64,000 nt of DNA, taken from positions 1 to 64,000 of the forward strand of contig NW_026083042.1 of NCBI RefSeq assembly GCF_020184175.1, read 5' to 3'. The notes under the pieces were generated by a model. The model did not search any database, was not told the DNA's origin, and saw nothing but the letters and a program-made list of their open reading frames with translations. The translations under genes were made by a program, and so were the position numbers. Positions 34,252 through 45,092 of this stretch are shown here, piece after piece (position 1 is the first letter of the stretch; every line of letters begins with the position of its first letter). The stretch comes from Aphis gossypii (taxonomy: Eukaryota > Arthropoda > Insecta > Hemiptera > Aphididae).

Positions 34252-34938
34252 TTACATTTGTTTTTTTGAACCTTCGTATGCATCCATATGACGATTCATC
34301 TCTTCATTATTACCGTCTTCACTCCAATTATTCTCGTACGCATTCATAAGTTCAATCAAATGTATGCCATACCCATCTTCGGATTCATTTGGAGCGGGAC
34401 TCATGTTTCGTTGCAATGTATCAGGAATTAAATTATGTTCCCGAGGTGGTCTTAGCAAAGGCGGGTTTAACATGCTGGGTGAGATAGTTGACTGTGTTTC
34501 ACCTTCCAGCAACAAATCGTTTCTCACTCTAAGCACAACCAGTCTCGGCGTTGTATCCACGAACATGTCGGGTGAGGATGGTTCAGACTGAATCGGTGAC
34601 AAAGATCGGAAAGGGTTTTGAGGTGACCGTGGTAATGATGGTGATGCGGGTGAATGAAATGGCGAAAACATACGATACCAAATACCCATCTGCGACTCTC
34701 GGTGGGTGGAGTACCCACTAACTTCGGATGGAGTCTAAATAATAAATAATAAATAATATTAACTTTATTTGTGTATTTTATTATTTTAAAATTATAAACT
34801 TACTATGACCCCATATCCGTTTTCATCGTGTTCGTAATCGTCCATTCTTTGAGCGAAAAGGTCATCTTCGATTGGTATTCCCTCTAGAATCCTTCGTTAT
34901 TCATAGCCGTCAAAACTTGGTGTTGAATTATTAGACAT
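34252..34938 (-). pseudogene. Unknown two-exon Polinton right-arm gene, Pro/Ser-rich
   Basis: Exon 1 is 34938-34804 and exon 2 is 34734-34252, joined in phase at GT/AG sites (206 codons). Codon 14 is TAA. If translation starts at the Met of codon 32 (MDDYEHDENGY) a 174-residue protein is possible. The product is acidic at the start, Pro/Ser-rich in the middle (SPFHSP, SPSLPRSPQNPF, SPIQSEPSSPD) and acidic near the end, like a disordered regulatory or scaffold protein. No family recognised. A promoter repeat (35084-35263) lies upstream. Confidence 0.5.
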
Positions 34939-35083
34939 AATAGATAAAGTATTCACGAACGATATAATAAATATAAAAAAATATTTTATGTAAACGTAAT
35001 GTCAAATAAAGTAATGTTTTGCTACAAACGTATCTGAATAAATCTAATAGTATACTGTGTTGGTAAAAATAATTTGTGATGCG

Positions 35084-35263
35084 TTTTATAACACGTCTGG
35101 TTTAAAACTCATGTGATTTTAAAAATATAACCCATCTAAAGATTTATACACAATGGTTGTTCAGTGAAACCTTTGAAGAATAGATGATGACATACTGAGA
35201 ATTGTATGTTGCTCGGAGAAACATACGAAATTATTTTCAAATAATATTATTAAATGAAATTTA
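35084..35263 (-). promoter_or_regulatory. Promoter-like direct repeat, copy 2
   Basis: Matches copy 1 (29769-29956), including the TATA-like block (minus GTATAAATC) and the CGGAGAAACATACG block. It lies about 150-320 bp upstream of the ATG at 34938. Confidence 0.7.
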
Positions 35264-35414
35264 TGGTGGCGGCTCGAATACATGTACAATAATATGGTGC
35301 GTGTACATTAATATGATAAAATAGTTCTTCCGCGCATGTGCATGATGAGTCGAATATAATATCAGGGGTAGGACACTTCTGGGCGGCAAGCTGATTATAG
35401 AGAATCAACGACTG
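35264..35414. repeat. Polinton right subterminal sequence left of P element D
   Basis: TGTACAATAATATGGTGCG units at about 35284 match those in the right inverted repeat (about 40597-40660). This shows element D landed inside the Polinton subterminal repeat zone. Confidence 0.6.
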
Positions 35415-35683
35415 CAGGTCCGCAGTAGGGCCAAGTATCTGAGAAAGTATATAATTGTAACGTTTGCATTTTTGGTAGCACTGATTTTTCATGATTTTTA
35501 CCACGTTTTATTGTTATCGCAATTTGTAACGTTTTTTATTGTTTGTCGTTTGACTCATTGACTAGAGACAACAACTCTCTGCCGAAAATTGTGCTTTTAT
35601 TGTTATATTGTGTCATTTTGTGCATAATATACCGAATATTTCTTAGTTAATTATTTTGTCCGATTTATATTAATATAATCATC

Positions 35684-38600
35684 ATGGTTTATGTATGCCT
35701 TGTGAAAGGTTGTATAAATTCGTTCAAGTATACAACGAAGAAGTGTAAACTATTTAAATTCCAAAAGACGAATTAATGTAAGTTGAACGTTAACTATTAC
35801 TAATTATTAGAGTTAGGATGTTGATGACTTTTGCATTTTTTCTTTTGATTCTATACAATAATATCTTAGCTAAAAATTTGATTCTTGCTCCCTTGTGGCA
35901 GAATATTCTAATTTTATTTTGCATTTTTTTATTATTAACGTAATTTTTCAACATTTTTAAATCATTTTTTCATATGAAGGGTAATTTTTTGTAGTTTAAG
36001 TACAATGTGGGGGCATTTTTCTCTAATTTTAGGTATTAAGAAAATTGGTATAACATATAACAATAAAAAAAATCATTTTAATATTATTGTTTTGGGGTTT
36101 GTGGTGTTACACATTGATAAAACAAGTGCTCTTTAAGACATACAACGATCATACAATGTCGAAAGAGCACTTGTTTTGTCAATGTATAACACTACAAACC
36201 TCACAACAATAATATTAAAATGATTTTTTTAATGTTATATGTATACACATTTTCTTTAAAAACCTAATATTTGAGAAAAATGACCCTTAATATGAAAAAA
36301 ATGACTTTAAGAATAAAAAATGCATTTTACCTAGCTTAAATTTTATTTATATATTTTACTTTATAGTTTGTTTTTAAAATTTTTTAATAATTTTAAATAT
36401 GCTTTAAATGAAAATGTATACTATTGTTTATTAATATTAAAATTCATATTTTAAATTACTATTACATCCTCTATCACACCCATATCTCTAATAAATATTA
36501 CTATTATTACATACATTTTTTCACTTAGGTATTTAATTAGACTTTAGTTCATTTTTTGAAGTTTTTAGGGCATTTTTACATTTTTTTTAGGTCATCAACA
36601 TTCTAACTCTTATTACTTATTAATGCTTATCAATAACTGTATCTAATTAATACTACCATTTTAGGTCCAAGCAATGGTTGATAAATTGTAATCGGAAAGA
36701 TTTAATTGGAAAATCATTGGAATACTTCAAGGTTTGTTCAGATCATTTCTTGGAATGTATGTACAAAACTGCAGAAAAAAAAGTTCTATTGCCTCATGCT
36801 GTTCCTACTGATTTCACAATGATTCCTAAAGAAGATTCTTGTACTACTACGGCCTGTCAAGATACAAGTATTTCCAACCCAATATCTAATGCTTCAGTTT
36901 CTACAAGTACTCCATTAAACCAAGAAGAGTCATTTTCTTATTCTTGTTACCATCTCAAAGTACATCATGTTCGACTGATCAACCAATGTCCTCATCAACA
37001 CAAACGACTCAATTACTCTCATTACATACACCTAGAAAACAAAAGTATAGAGCTCAACTTCAAAACATTAAAAATAAATATGAACAATTAGAACAGAAAT
37101 TTGAAGCATTGAGTCAAGAAGTACACAAAAAAAGTTGTGCAAATGAAATAGATGTTACTTCAGTAGAATTATTTAATCGAGTTGTTGAAGCACAGTTACC
37201 TCCTAATCTGAGCATGGTTATTAAACAGTATGTACAAATGGGCAAGAGAAAACCTCAAGGCGTGCGGTATTCAAATGAAATCAAGCAGTTGGCTCTAACA
37301 ATATTTTTCTTTGGTCCTCAAGTATACACATTTTTAAAAACATTGTTGCTATTACCCAGTCCAAGAACTTTACGAAGAATAACACAGAAAATTAATATAG
37401 TACCTGGATTAAATGATGTCATATTTGAAACCATAGAATTGAAAATAAATAATCTAAAAGATGATGCAAAGGATTGTGTTTTATGTATTGATGAGATGTC
37501 AATTAAAACACATTTATTTTACAATTTGTCACATGATTATATAGTAGGGTTCAATAATTCGTACGACAGAAAAACATATGAACCAGCAAAACATGTACTC
37601 TGTTTTATGTTAAGAAGCATAAATTATAATTGGAAGCAGCCTATAGCATACTTTTTCATCAACAATAGTTGTACTGGACTTCATCTTCAAAATACTATAT
37701 TTGCAGTTATTAGTCGTATCCAAAAGACATCACTCAATATAAGAGTATTAACAACTGACCAAGGATCTAATTTTACAAGTTTTGCAAAGGCCATGAATGT
37801 ATCGTGTGAACGTCCATTTTTTTTTTGTTAATGGCAGAAAAATATTTTATGTATTTGATGTACCACATTTACTTAAGTCTACTAGGAATAACTTCTTCAA
37901 GTACCAATTGACTTTTTTAAATAGTACTACAAGTAAAAAACATCTTGTTGATTTCTATAAATCAGACCAAGGATTAAATCGCCTTGCACCGAAGTTAACT
38001 GAAATTCATATCAATCCAGGACCATTCCAGAAAATGAAAGTTAAATATGCAAGTCAAATTTTTAGCAACACTGTAGCAGCTGGTATGAAATGTTGTGTTC
38101 AAGGTGGTACATTGCCTTCAACTGCAAATGCTACAATAACGTTTATTGAACATATGGACAAATTATTTGACTTGTTAAATTCAAAAAAAAAGGTATCTGG
38201 AAGTAAAGATTTTAATCGACCTTTTAAAAACACAGCAAGCCAGAGGGAACATTTATTACATATGCTTGATGTATTTAAAAATATGAAAGTACTAGATCCC
38301 AAAATGGTCGATGGTGAAATTTTAATTAATGATGTTACTAAACGGATGCATTTTTTGGAAGGCTGGACAATAACAATTAATTCATTATTGAAGTTGTGGG
38401 ATGACATTTCAAAACACCAGATCTCGCACCAGACTTTGTTCTATGTACTTACAGGTTCAATCAGGATTGTCTCGAAAATCTTTTTGGACAATTTCGTAAC
38501 CAAAGCGGAAATAATGTAAATCCCACACCCATACAATTCCTATGGATTTTTAAAAAATTTTCTTCCTCAACTACTTCAAACACTCGGAAGGATCTAATTG

Positions 38601-39271
38601 CTTAGATGACATGGCTGAAGTTTTAACTACCATTGGATACATTTCTCCTCCACTCAGCAAATCATGTGTTCTATTCCAGAAAAAACTCCATTTGATTTTT
38701 CTAATTTGCAATTGGTACCACAGATTACCGTGAATTGTACTTTCCAGCACAAAACGCCCTTACCTATGTTTGTGGTTATTTAATAAAGAAATGTCTTGAA
38801 AAACACAGTTGTGATTTATGTGTACATTATGCTCAGCACCAACAACAATTGGATCAATCATTTTTATTCATTCATCATAAAGCATATGTAACTGCTGATC
38901 ATTCAAACTTTGGAAAATTAAATGTGCCACCTAATGAATTTTTCAACTATATTAATCAATTGGATGATGTTTTTATTGTCAACTTTCCAGTATTAGCAGT
39001 AGAATCAAATGTTGGCTCAAAACTAAAAAATTTATTTAACAATATCCCATTCGATCATCCTTGCAAAAATTTTGATATAGAGTTTCTTAAAAAGTTGTAC
39101 ATTCGGTTAAGAATTTTTCATTCCATCAATAAACTAAATAAAGATATGTTAACTACAGGAAGAAAACATCGAAAGTTGGATATTTTCTCACCTTTAAATT
39201 TTTTTTTTTATTATGTTTTAATTTTTATAATTATTTGTATTTATGACTTATGTTATTTTGATATATCATGA
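35684..39271 (+). pseudogene. THAP-domain P-element transposase of element D
   Basis: Exon 1 starts at ATG 35684 (VYVCLVKGC, start of the THAP C2CH) and has lost one base before its donor near 35777. Exon 2 from 36664 completes the THAP (WLINCNRK, VCSDHFLECM, PHAVPT). A long frame at 36944-37831 holds a coiled coil and the catalytic core (CIDEMSIKTH, TTDQGSNF). It shifts in a T run near 37820 into 37797-38519, then shifts again at about 38455 into CLENLFGQFRNQSGNN, a P-transposase signature. The C-terminal part is at 38735-39271. Stops near 38600 and 38692 add to the damage. Confidence 0.88.
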
Positions 39272-39558
39272 ATAAATTTTGTACATATTTTTTTGTAATT
39301 GTTTTTGTTATTGTTATTGTTATTTGCAAAAATAAATAAATGATTTACTTACTAAAAAATATCATGTTTATTTTTTATATCACCCTATAAGCTTAAAAAT
39401 GGTTATAATAAAACATACATTAGTTTAATACTTTTATTTATATAGAGGTATTACAAAATGATAAAAGTGATAATACAAATCATTTTGGTTCTCTTTTACC
39501 AGCCTTGTCTATTTCAAGTTCAATGATGTAGCCTAGTTAAATTTGTTAGGACTAATTA

Positions 39559-40279
39559 CATAGGCGTGTCTATAGGGTGGACAGCTACCTCTCCAACTAC
39601 TTATTGGAAGGTTTCACCATTAGTCGCTTATATTAAAATATTAAACAATAATGTGAAGATTAGATAAAGTGGTTTGCTGATTCTGAAAGAGATACCATTT
39701 TTTAAAAATATGTATTACCTATATTGTAAAAGAATCAGTAACTGTCTCAGATAAGAGATATTTTTCTAAGTTGAGTTTCATCAAAACAAGACTTGGAAGC
39801 TCAATGTATGACCATTTGTAAGCATTGTTGGCCTTGTTAGCCATAAGTATTGAACAAAAATCTGTCTACAATATGAAAACCAAGTAGATAGGCGTATGGA
39901 ATTGTAAAAAGTATTTGATAATTTATTGTATTGTATTATTTGTATTATTTGTTATTTTTACATTTTTTCATTAATAACCTATTTGTTGCAACACAAACAT
40001 TTTTTCAATTTAAATAATTTTTAATAATGATAATTTTATTTTATATTTTTCATGCCTATTCAATTTTAATAAGTAAGTACCTTATTTAAGTTTCATATTA
40101 CATTAATGGTTTGCTTTATGTCCTAGCTAGCATTCATTTAACTTGACAATTGACATATTTTTTACTTTGATACTTTGAGAAAAGAGTCACAAATATAGGT
40201 AGGTATAGATGTAGTATAAAATGTAGTATATAAAAACTAAAATTTTCCAATTTGCGAAGGAGGTCTGGACACGCCTATG
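39559..40279. mobile_element. hAT-type MITE, 721 bp, inside P element D
   Basis: Ends CATAGGCGTGTC and GACACGCCTATG are 12-bp perfect inverted repeats. A perfect 8-bp duplication ACTAATTA flanks it (39551-39558, 40280-40287), the size made by hAT transposases. No coding capacity. Confidence 0.92.
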
Positions 40280-40584
40280 ACTAATTAGTAATTATAAATG
40301 TTTTCATTTCTATTGTAAAACATTTTTATTCAAATAAACTAATATAATTTTCATTAAATACGTCTATGATTGTCTGTGAAGAGTTAACTTATTATTTTGA
40401 AATAATTAGATTAAAATAGTATATTATTTTATCGTATAAAGATATCCCATATTTATTTTATGTATATAACTGGTCAAACTGTTTAATGAACTGGCCCTAC
40501 TGCGGACCTGCAATGACTGACTCGAGCCTGCGTCCTATGCTGCCTGTATAAATTTTTATCAATGTCCATTCTGATTGTTCTATT

Positions 40585-40917
40585 CTGTGATAATATGTAC
40601 AATAATATGATGCGTGTTCAATAATATGGTGTGAGTATGGTAATATGGTGCGTGTACAATAAAATGATAAGCGTAATTGATAACCACGGCGGCGGAGTAA
40701 AAATACGTCACACACGTAGTGGGTGGGTCTGCGGCAGGAGGCGGGGGTACATGATGGTCAGGGGGCAGCAGTGTAAAAATACGTCACACACGTAGTGGGA
40801 GCGGGTGGTGGTAGGTGGTAAAAATACGTCATGTACGTGTGAGAGCGGGTGGTGGTAGGGGGTCATGGCTCAAGGGCTCAAGGGCTCATGTTTCAGAACT
40901 GTCCAATTCATACTACT
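40585..40917 (-). repeat. Polinton right terminal inverted repeat
   Basis: Inverse complement of the left repeat: ends ...CATACTACT at 40917, preceded by two to three GGGCTCAA units, three GTAAAAATACGTCA blocks and ATAATATGGTGCG units. Outside is ATGATG (40918-40923). A PolyG-rich segment (40730-40770) mirrors the left C-rich one. Confidence 0.88.
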
Positions 40918-42517
40918 ATGATGCTTCAAATTTTCTCTATAGCTACTTGAAGAAAAACCTATGGAAAACTTATTGTTGTAATTTTTTTCAGGTATCTAGC
41001 AACAGGAGAATCCTTCCGATCTTTGGCATTTTCTTTTCGTATTTCTCACAGCTATATTAGCATTATAGTGAAAGAAACTTTAGCAGTTATGAAACGAAAA
41101 TTGATGCCACTATTTTTGCCTGACCCCAGTAAAGTTGACTTGAAGACTAAAGCAAATGCATTTTATCAAAAGTGGAACTTTCCTAATTGTGTACTTGCTA
41201 TTGACGGAAAACACGTTAGGATCCAATGTCCAAGTAATTCAGGTTCTTTATTCTATAACTATAAAGAATATTTTTCTATTGTTTTGTTGGCTATGGTGGA
41301 CGCAAACTATAAATTTATAGCTATTGATGTCGGATCGTTTGGGAAAGAAGGGAATAGTGGGATTTTTTTGAAATCAAAAATGGGGCAACAAATATTGAAT
41401 GGCACATTTGGATTTCCTGTGGATTGCATACTTCCAGGTACTGACATAAAAGTTCCACACGTCATACTTGGTGATCAGGCTTTCAGACTGCACAAACATA
41501 TTTTAAGACCATTTTCTCAAAAGTCAGCTAAAGGAGACAGTAAAAAAACAATTTTCAATTATCAACTCAGCCGTGCTCGACGAGTTACAGAGAATGCTTT
41601 CGGATTATTAAGTAAAGTATTCAGAGTATTTTTTCAACCCATTAATATAAATACAACAATGTGTGATGACTTGATAATCGTAGCATGTTGTTTACATAAT
41701 ATGTTACAAGACGCATACTTAGAGAAAATGGAAAGATATTTTATCAATTTGATTCAGAAGAACCTCCTAGTGCTAACATGACGTCTTTGGCCAGTGAAAG
41801 TGGATTTTAAAGTACAGAAGGCATCGTAGTAAGAGACATTTTTAAAGATTATTTTGTTAACGAAGGAGCTGTACCATGGCAAACATGAAAACTAGTTCTG
41901 TAGTTTCATATTATTATTATATATTAATAATTATAATTAATAATTTACGTATTACCTATATTATATTTTATATTGTGAATAGTATTATTTATAATACGTA
42001 TTTTTATTACAAACTTTTAATAAATATTTTTGTGTTTACCCATGAAAAATGTGTTTTATTATTTATAGATGATTCTGATTTCTCAAATGTTATTTTCTAT
42101 ACCTATTTATATTTTAAGGAACTATATAATTTACTATAAACTAAATATACCATTTCATTTGACGTAAATTTTCATTTTTATATTTAGACGTATTTATATT
42201 TGATTATTATCGCAATCACGAATATAGTATGGATCGACAAAATAAGCAATACAATATAAGTATTAATAATAATATATATAATAATAATATAAGTATTAGG
42301 TACCGTATATAGTAGTAATATAACTTCTTGAGAATAACAACAAAATATATTTTAATTTAAACCAGTCTTATGGTTAATTTAATGTTTCAAAATAAAACCA
42401 ACAAACAATACAAAACAAGTGAATTTTAAAATATACCAAAAGTATAAACATTATGAATATGAATATGAGCAACAACGATTTAAAATTTTAAAAAAATGTC
42501 CAAGATTAAGCATTAGA

Positions 42518-43662
42518 CTAGTCACCATAATTAAATGGCAAAAACCCTTGTGACGATGTTGATGTACTGTATAAATTGGCTGGTGAACTTAGTTGACATT
42601 GGTACATATCGTTATAATCTGGTGGTATTTTATAAGGTAGTGTTTGACGAGTTGAATATTTGTCATCTATTTCGGTGATCAACGTAAGTGTCTTAAGTTT
42701 AGCTTCTTTAACCGCTTGCGGTGGCATTTTTTTTAACCGTCATTGCTATACTTTTAAAGAATATATCTATATCATCCTCTTCACACAGGTTTTTAATGCT
42801 TGTAGCCAATAGTTTATTTTGTTCCTGAATACTAAGTATGGTGTCCTTCGTATCCTTTGATCGTTTGGCCAAAATAATAGAAATCTTGTCTTCTTTTGAC
42901 CGAATACGTTTCCCTGCATATGAACTTGATGGCAAATCAGACATATTTTCTGTTTCTTCTTCATCGTTTTGTACGTTTTCTTCGTCTTCATGTCTAATTT
43001 CGTCTGCAGTAGATGCATTTGACGTATCGGCATCAGTTATGTCCATATTATTTGTTATAGTACTAAAGTAAAAATAATTAAAATATATTTATAATTTTAT
43101 GATAATGAATGTATATTGTTAATTGTTATTAATTAGTTGTTTTGGTATACCTACATTAGGATGTGCCTTGGCACACCCAGTAGATCCACCTATGTAATTT
43201 ATGATATACATAAACTATTATGAGTCAACTTTATAATATAATATTACTTATAAGTATTGCTGTATACATACCTTCTTTCGTATTGGACGGTGTCTAAAAA
43301 TGATAAATCCATTATAGATCGGTTTTTTTTTATGTGGAGCTGCTGATCCTGTCGGAAGTTTCTTTTTCTGCTTCATATACGTGTCTCGAATATTCTTCCA
43401 GCGTTTTTTACAGTCATCGCCTATACATTAGATGGAGCGAGGACAAAGAATAAATAATTAATATAATAATTATAAATACTTGAAAATTTTATTTTCAATA
43501 CATACTTGATCTTCCTACTTCCACGGATATATTTTTCCAAATATTATCCTTAAAATAAATGTCTTTGTGCTTTTTATGGCCACTATCGAAAATAACTTTA
43601 TTATATTCAATGAGTACAAGTAAAGCTTCGTCCTCTGCTGAGGAAAATGAAAATTTAAACAT
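42518..43662 (-). pseudogene. MADF-BESS gene of Harbinger A, frameshifted
   Basis: Exons by comparison with B: 43662-43506, 43420-43272 and 43062-42518, with GT/AG sites. Frames are broken by an expanded A run in exon 2 (about 43329-43337, one base longer than B) and by an indel in a T run near 42725 before the BESS-like segment. Remaining parts are clearly homologous to the intact B protein. Confidence 0.87.
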
Positions 43663-43844
43663 GTTGACGTCGGGCGTTTTGACACAACACTAGTCCGGAC
43701 CAGGAATGACGCTGGACGCCGCGTTAAACAAATAGACGCGCTGCGTCAAACGCAAGTAGCGAAACCAGTCATACACAAAATACATAATCTAAGGTCTCGG
43801 CGTCAGACGCTGCGTCTGAATACTCCAGGGAAACCGTAACTTTA

Positions 43845-45084
43845 CCAACCTGGGACAGTGGGACCGGACAACGCGAACAGGTTGACGAAGTCCAAACAAC
43901 TTCCCAAACATAATATATGTATTTAAGGGGTTCAATGAGGTATTGATCTTCTATGAATACAAACATGCAATATATTATATGCAACAGACCTATACCTAAT
44001 GAGCAAAATTATTAAATACTTTCGCATATTTAAAGTTGTACGTATGTTGCGTGCCAGTATCAGATTTGAATCTAAATGGTTAATTTGAATGAAAGTTAAG
44101 CTTAATAACGAAATATGTCTTTATTGCATATAAATAAAATACATGTAACAAACAAAATAAGTGGCTGAGTGTCGTGAAAGTGCTCAGTTGTTGATAGCTT
44201 TGGTACATCTGCCGTTGCTGGTCTTCGGGCTCCCTTATATATTGTGGTGCGTCTCTTGTTTACGTCGAGTTGTCGCCTTCTGGGTGAAACCATGTGTCCT
44301 TGTAGTTGTTGTTGCAAATTCGGACACGAATTTGAGAATGTGCAATAACATCTCAAATGCATCATTAGTACACTGTAATTATTGGTGCGCTTACTATCCC
44401 GACACGTGTCATGGTCATAGTAGCATCCGCATTACCCTTGACAAGAGGCATGGTCATACTAACTTAGCCTTGTAATCTCGTAGATATCTTATAGATATCT
44501 CGTAGCCCATAAAACGTATTTAATAATAATATGCCGTCTGTGGAAGTGAAGTAATGTACCTACACTGATAATTAATAAATACTAATTTTGTATTGAGTAT
44601 AACGAATTTACCAACAATAAATAGATTTACAATTCGTCAAGTCGAAATCTTATCGACGATAAAATAGTATTTCGACATACTAGCACTATACCTATAGATT
44701 AAAACTAACACGGCCGTCATTGACGTGCAATTAATATTGGACTGCGAAAATGACAATATAAATATAAACATAATATAAACGCCACGAAAAATAAAATTGA
44801 AATCTCATTTTTTTTTTATTGTTTAGTAACAATTGCATTTCTTGGGGGTGCAAAAACTCGAGATAAACCTGTACGTATTTAATACAAACACAATTATATT
44901 TATGATATGAGTACGTATAATTTAGCATTGATTTATAAAGTAAAATGAAATCCAACTACAATATACACTCGAATGAGTTGAATATCGGTATTAAATAACA
45001 AATCCGCCTAAAATATATAATTACCCATGTATACAATATTGCCGAGTTCAAAAAATAATAAATATACATCAATACATAAATAGC
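43845..45084. other. Gap between Harbinger A and the hAT element
   Basis: No recognisable gene or element ends. A 104-codon frame at 44161-44475 is hydrophobic without family resemblance and overlaps an equally long frame on the other strand. GCATGGTCATA/TCATGGTCATA occurs twice about 40 bp apart near 44408-44458. Confidence 0.4.
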
Positions 45085-45092
45085 GTATAGGC

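Larger units (their letters stand above)
35415..40510 (+). mobile_element. P-superfamily (THAP) element D, 5.1 kb
   Basis: Terminal inverted repeats of 19 bp: CAGGTCCGCAGTAGGGCCA at 35415 and its inverse complement ending at 40510. Flanks are CAACGACTG (35406-35414) and CAATGACTG (40511-40519), a duplication of 8 or 9 bp with a single C-to-T change at a CpG. One broken THAP transposase gene lies inside, plus a hAT-type MITE at 39559-40279. Confidence 0.9.
6125..40917. mobile_element. Polinton/Maverick element with three large nested transposons
   Basis: Both ends read inward AGTAGTATGAATTGGACAGT and stay matched for over 300 bp with tandem-repeat differences; outside the AGTAGT the match stops and a 6-bp duplication follows. 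Inside are Polinton hallmark genes: retroviral-type integrase, A32-like packaging ATPase, adenain-type protease, capsid genes and a type B DNA polymerase. Subtracting Harbinger B (4.2 kb), P element D (5.1 kb) and P element C with its MULE (about 9.5 kb) leaves about 16 kb, within the usual Polinton range. Most core genes have frameshifts or stops, so it is a fossil copy. Confidence 0.95.
5390..41887 (+). pseudogene. Harbinger-type DDE transposase of element A, exons 35 kb apart
   Basis: Exon 1 is 5390-5736 and ends at a GT donor (GAG|GTAAGA). Exon 2 starts at 40992 after TTTTTTCAG. Joined, they keep frame and match element B's transposase along their length. Exon 2 has the catalytic signature: D in LAIDGKHVRI, D in VILGDQAFRL and E in RVTENAFGLL. 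The intron contains the whole Polinton. Near the C terminus, around 41728-41735, a small deletion in an A run shifts the frame; a further stop lies near 41808. In B the same frame runs to the conserved end. The gene is presumed inactive. Confidence 0.88.
5197..43841 (+). mobile_element. PIF/Harbinger element A, split by a nested Polinton
   Basis: The left end AGGTACGGTTTCCCTGGAGC at 5197 and the right end (inverse complement, one change in the first eight bases) at 43841 are terminal inverted repeats, each next to the trinucleotide TTA (5194-5196, 43842-43844), the usual PIF/Harbinger duplication. Subterminal GACGC/GCGTC repeats occur at both ends. Contents: a DDE transposase gene on plus, whose intron holds the 34.8-kb Polinton, and a MADF-type gene on minus. 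Harbinger B (29974-34197) is a close relative and supplies the uninterrupted comparison. Without the Polinton, A is about 3.85 kb. Confidence 0.9.

Noticed and set aside
44161..44475. 104-codon plus-strand frame
   Set aside because: Overlaps an 87-codon frame on the other strand; neither has recognisable features.
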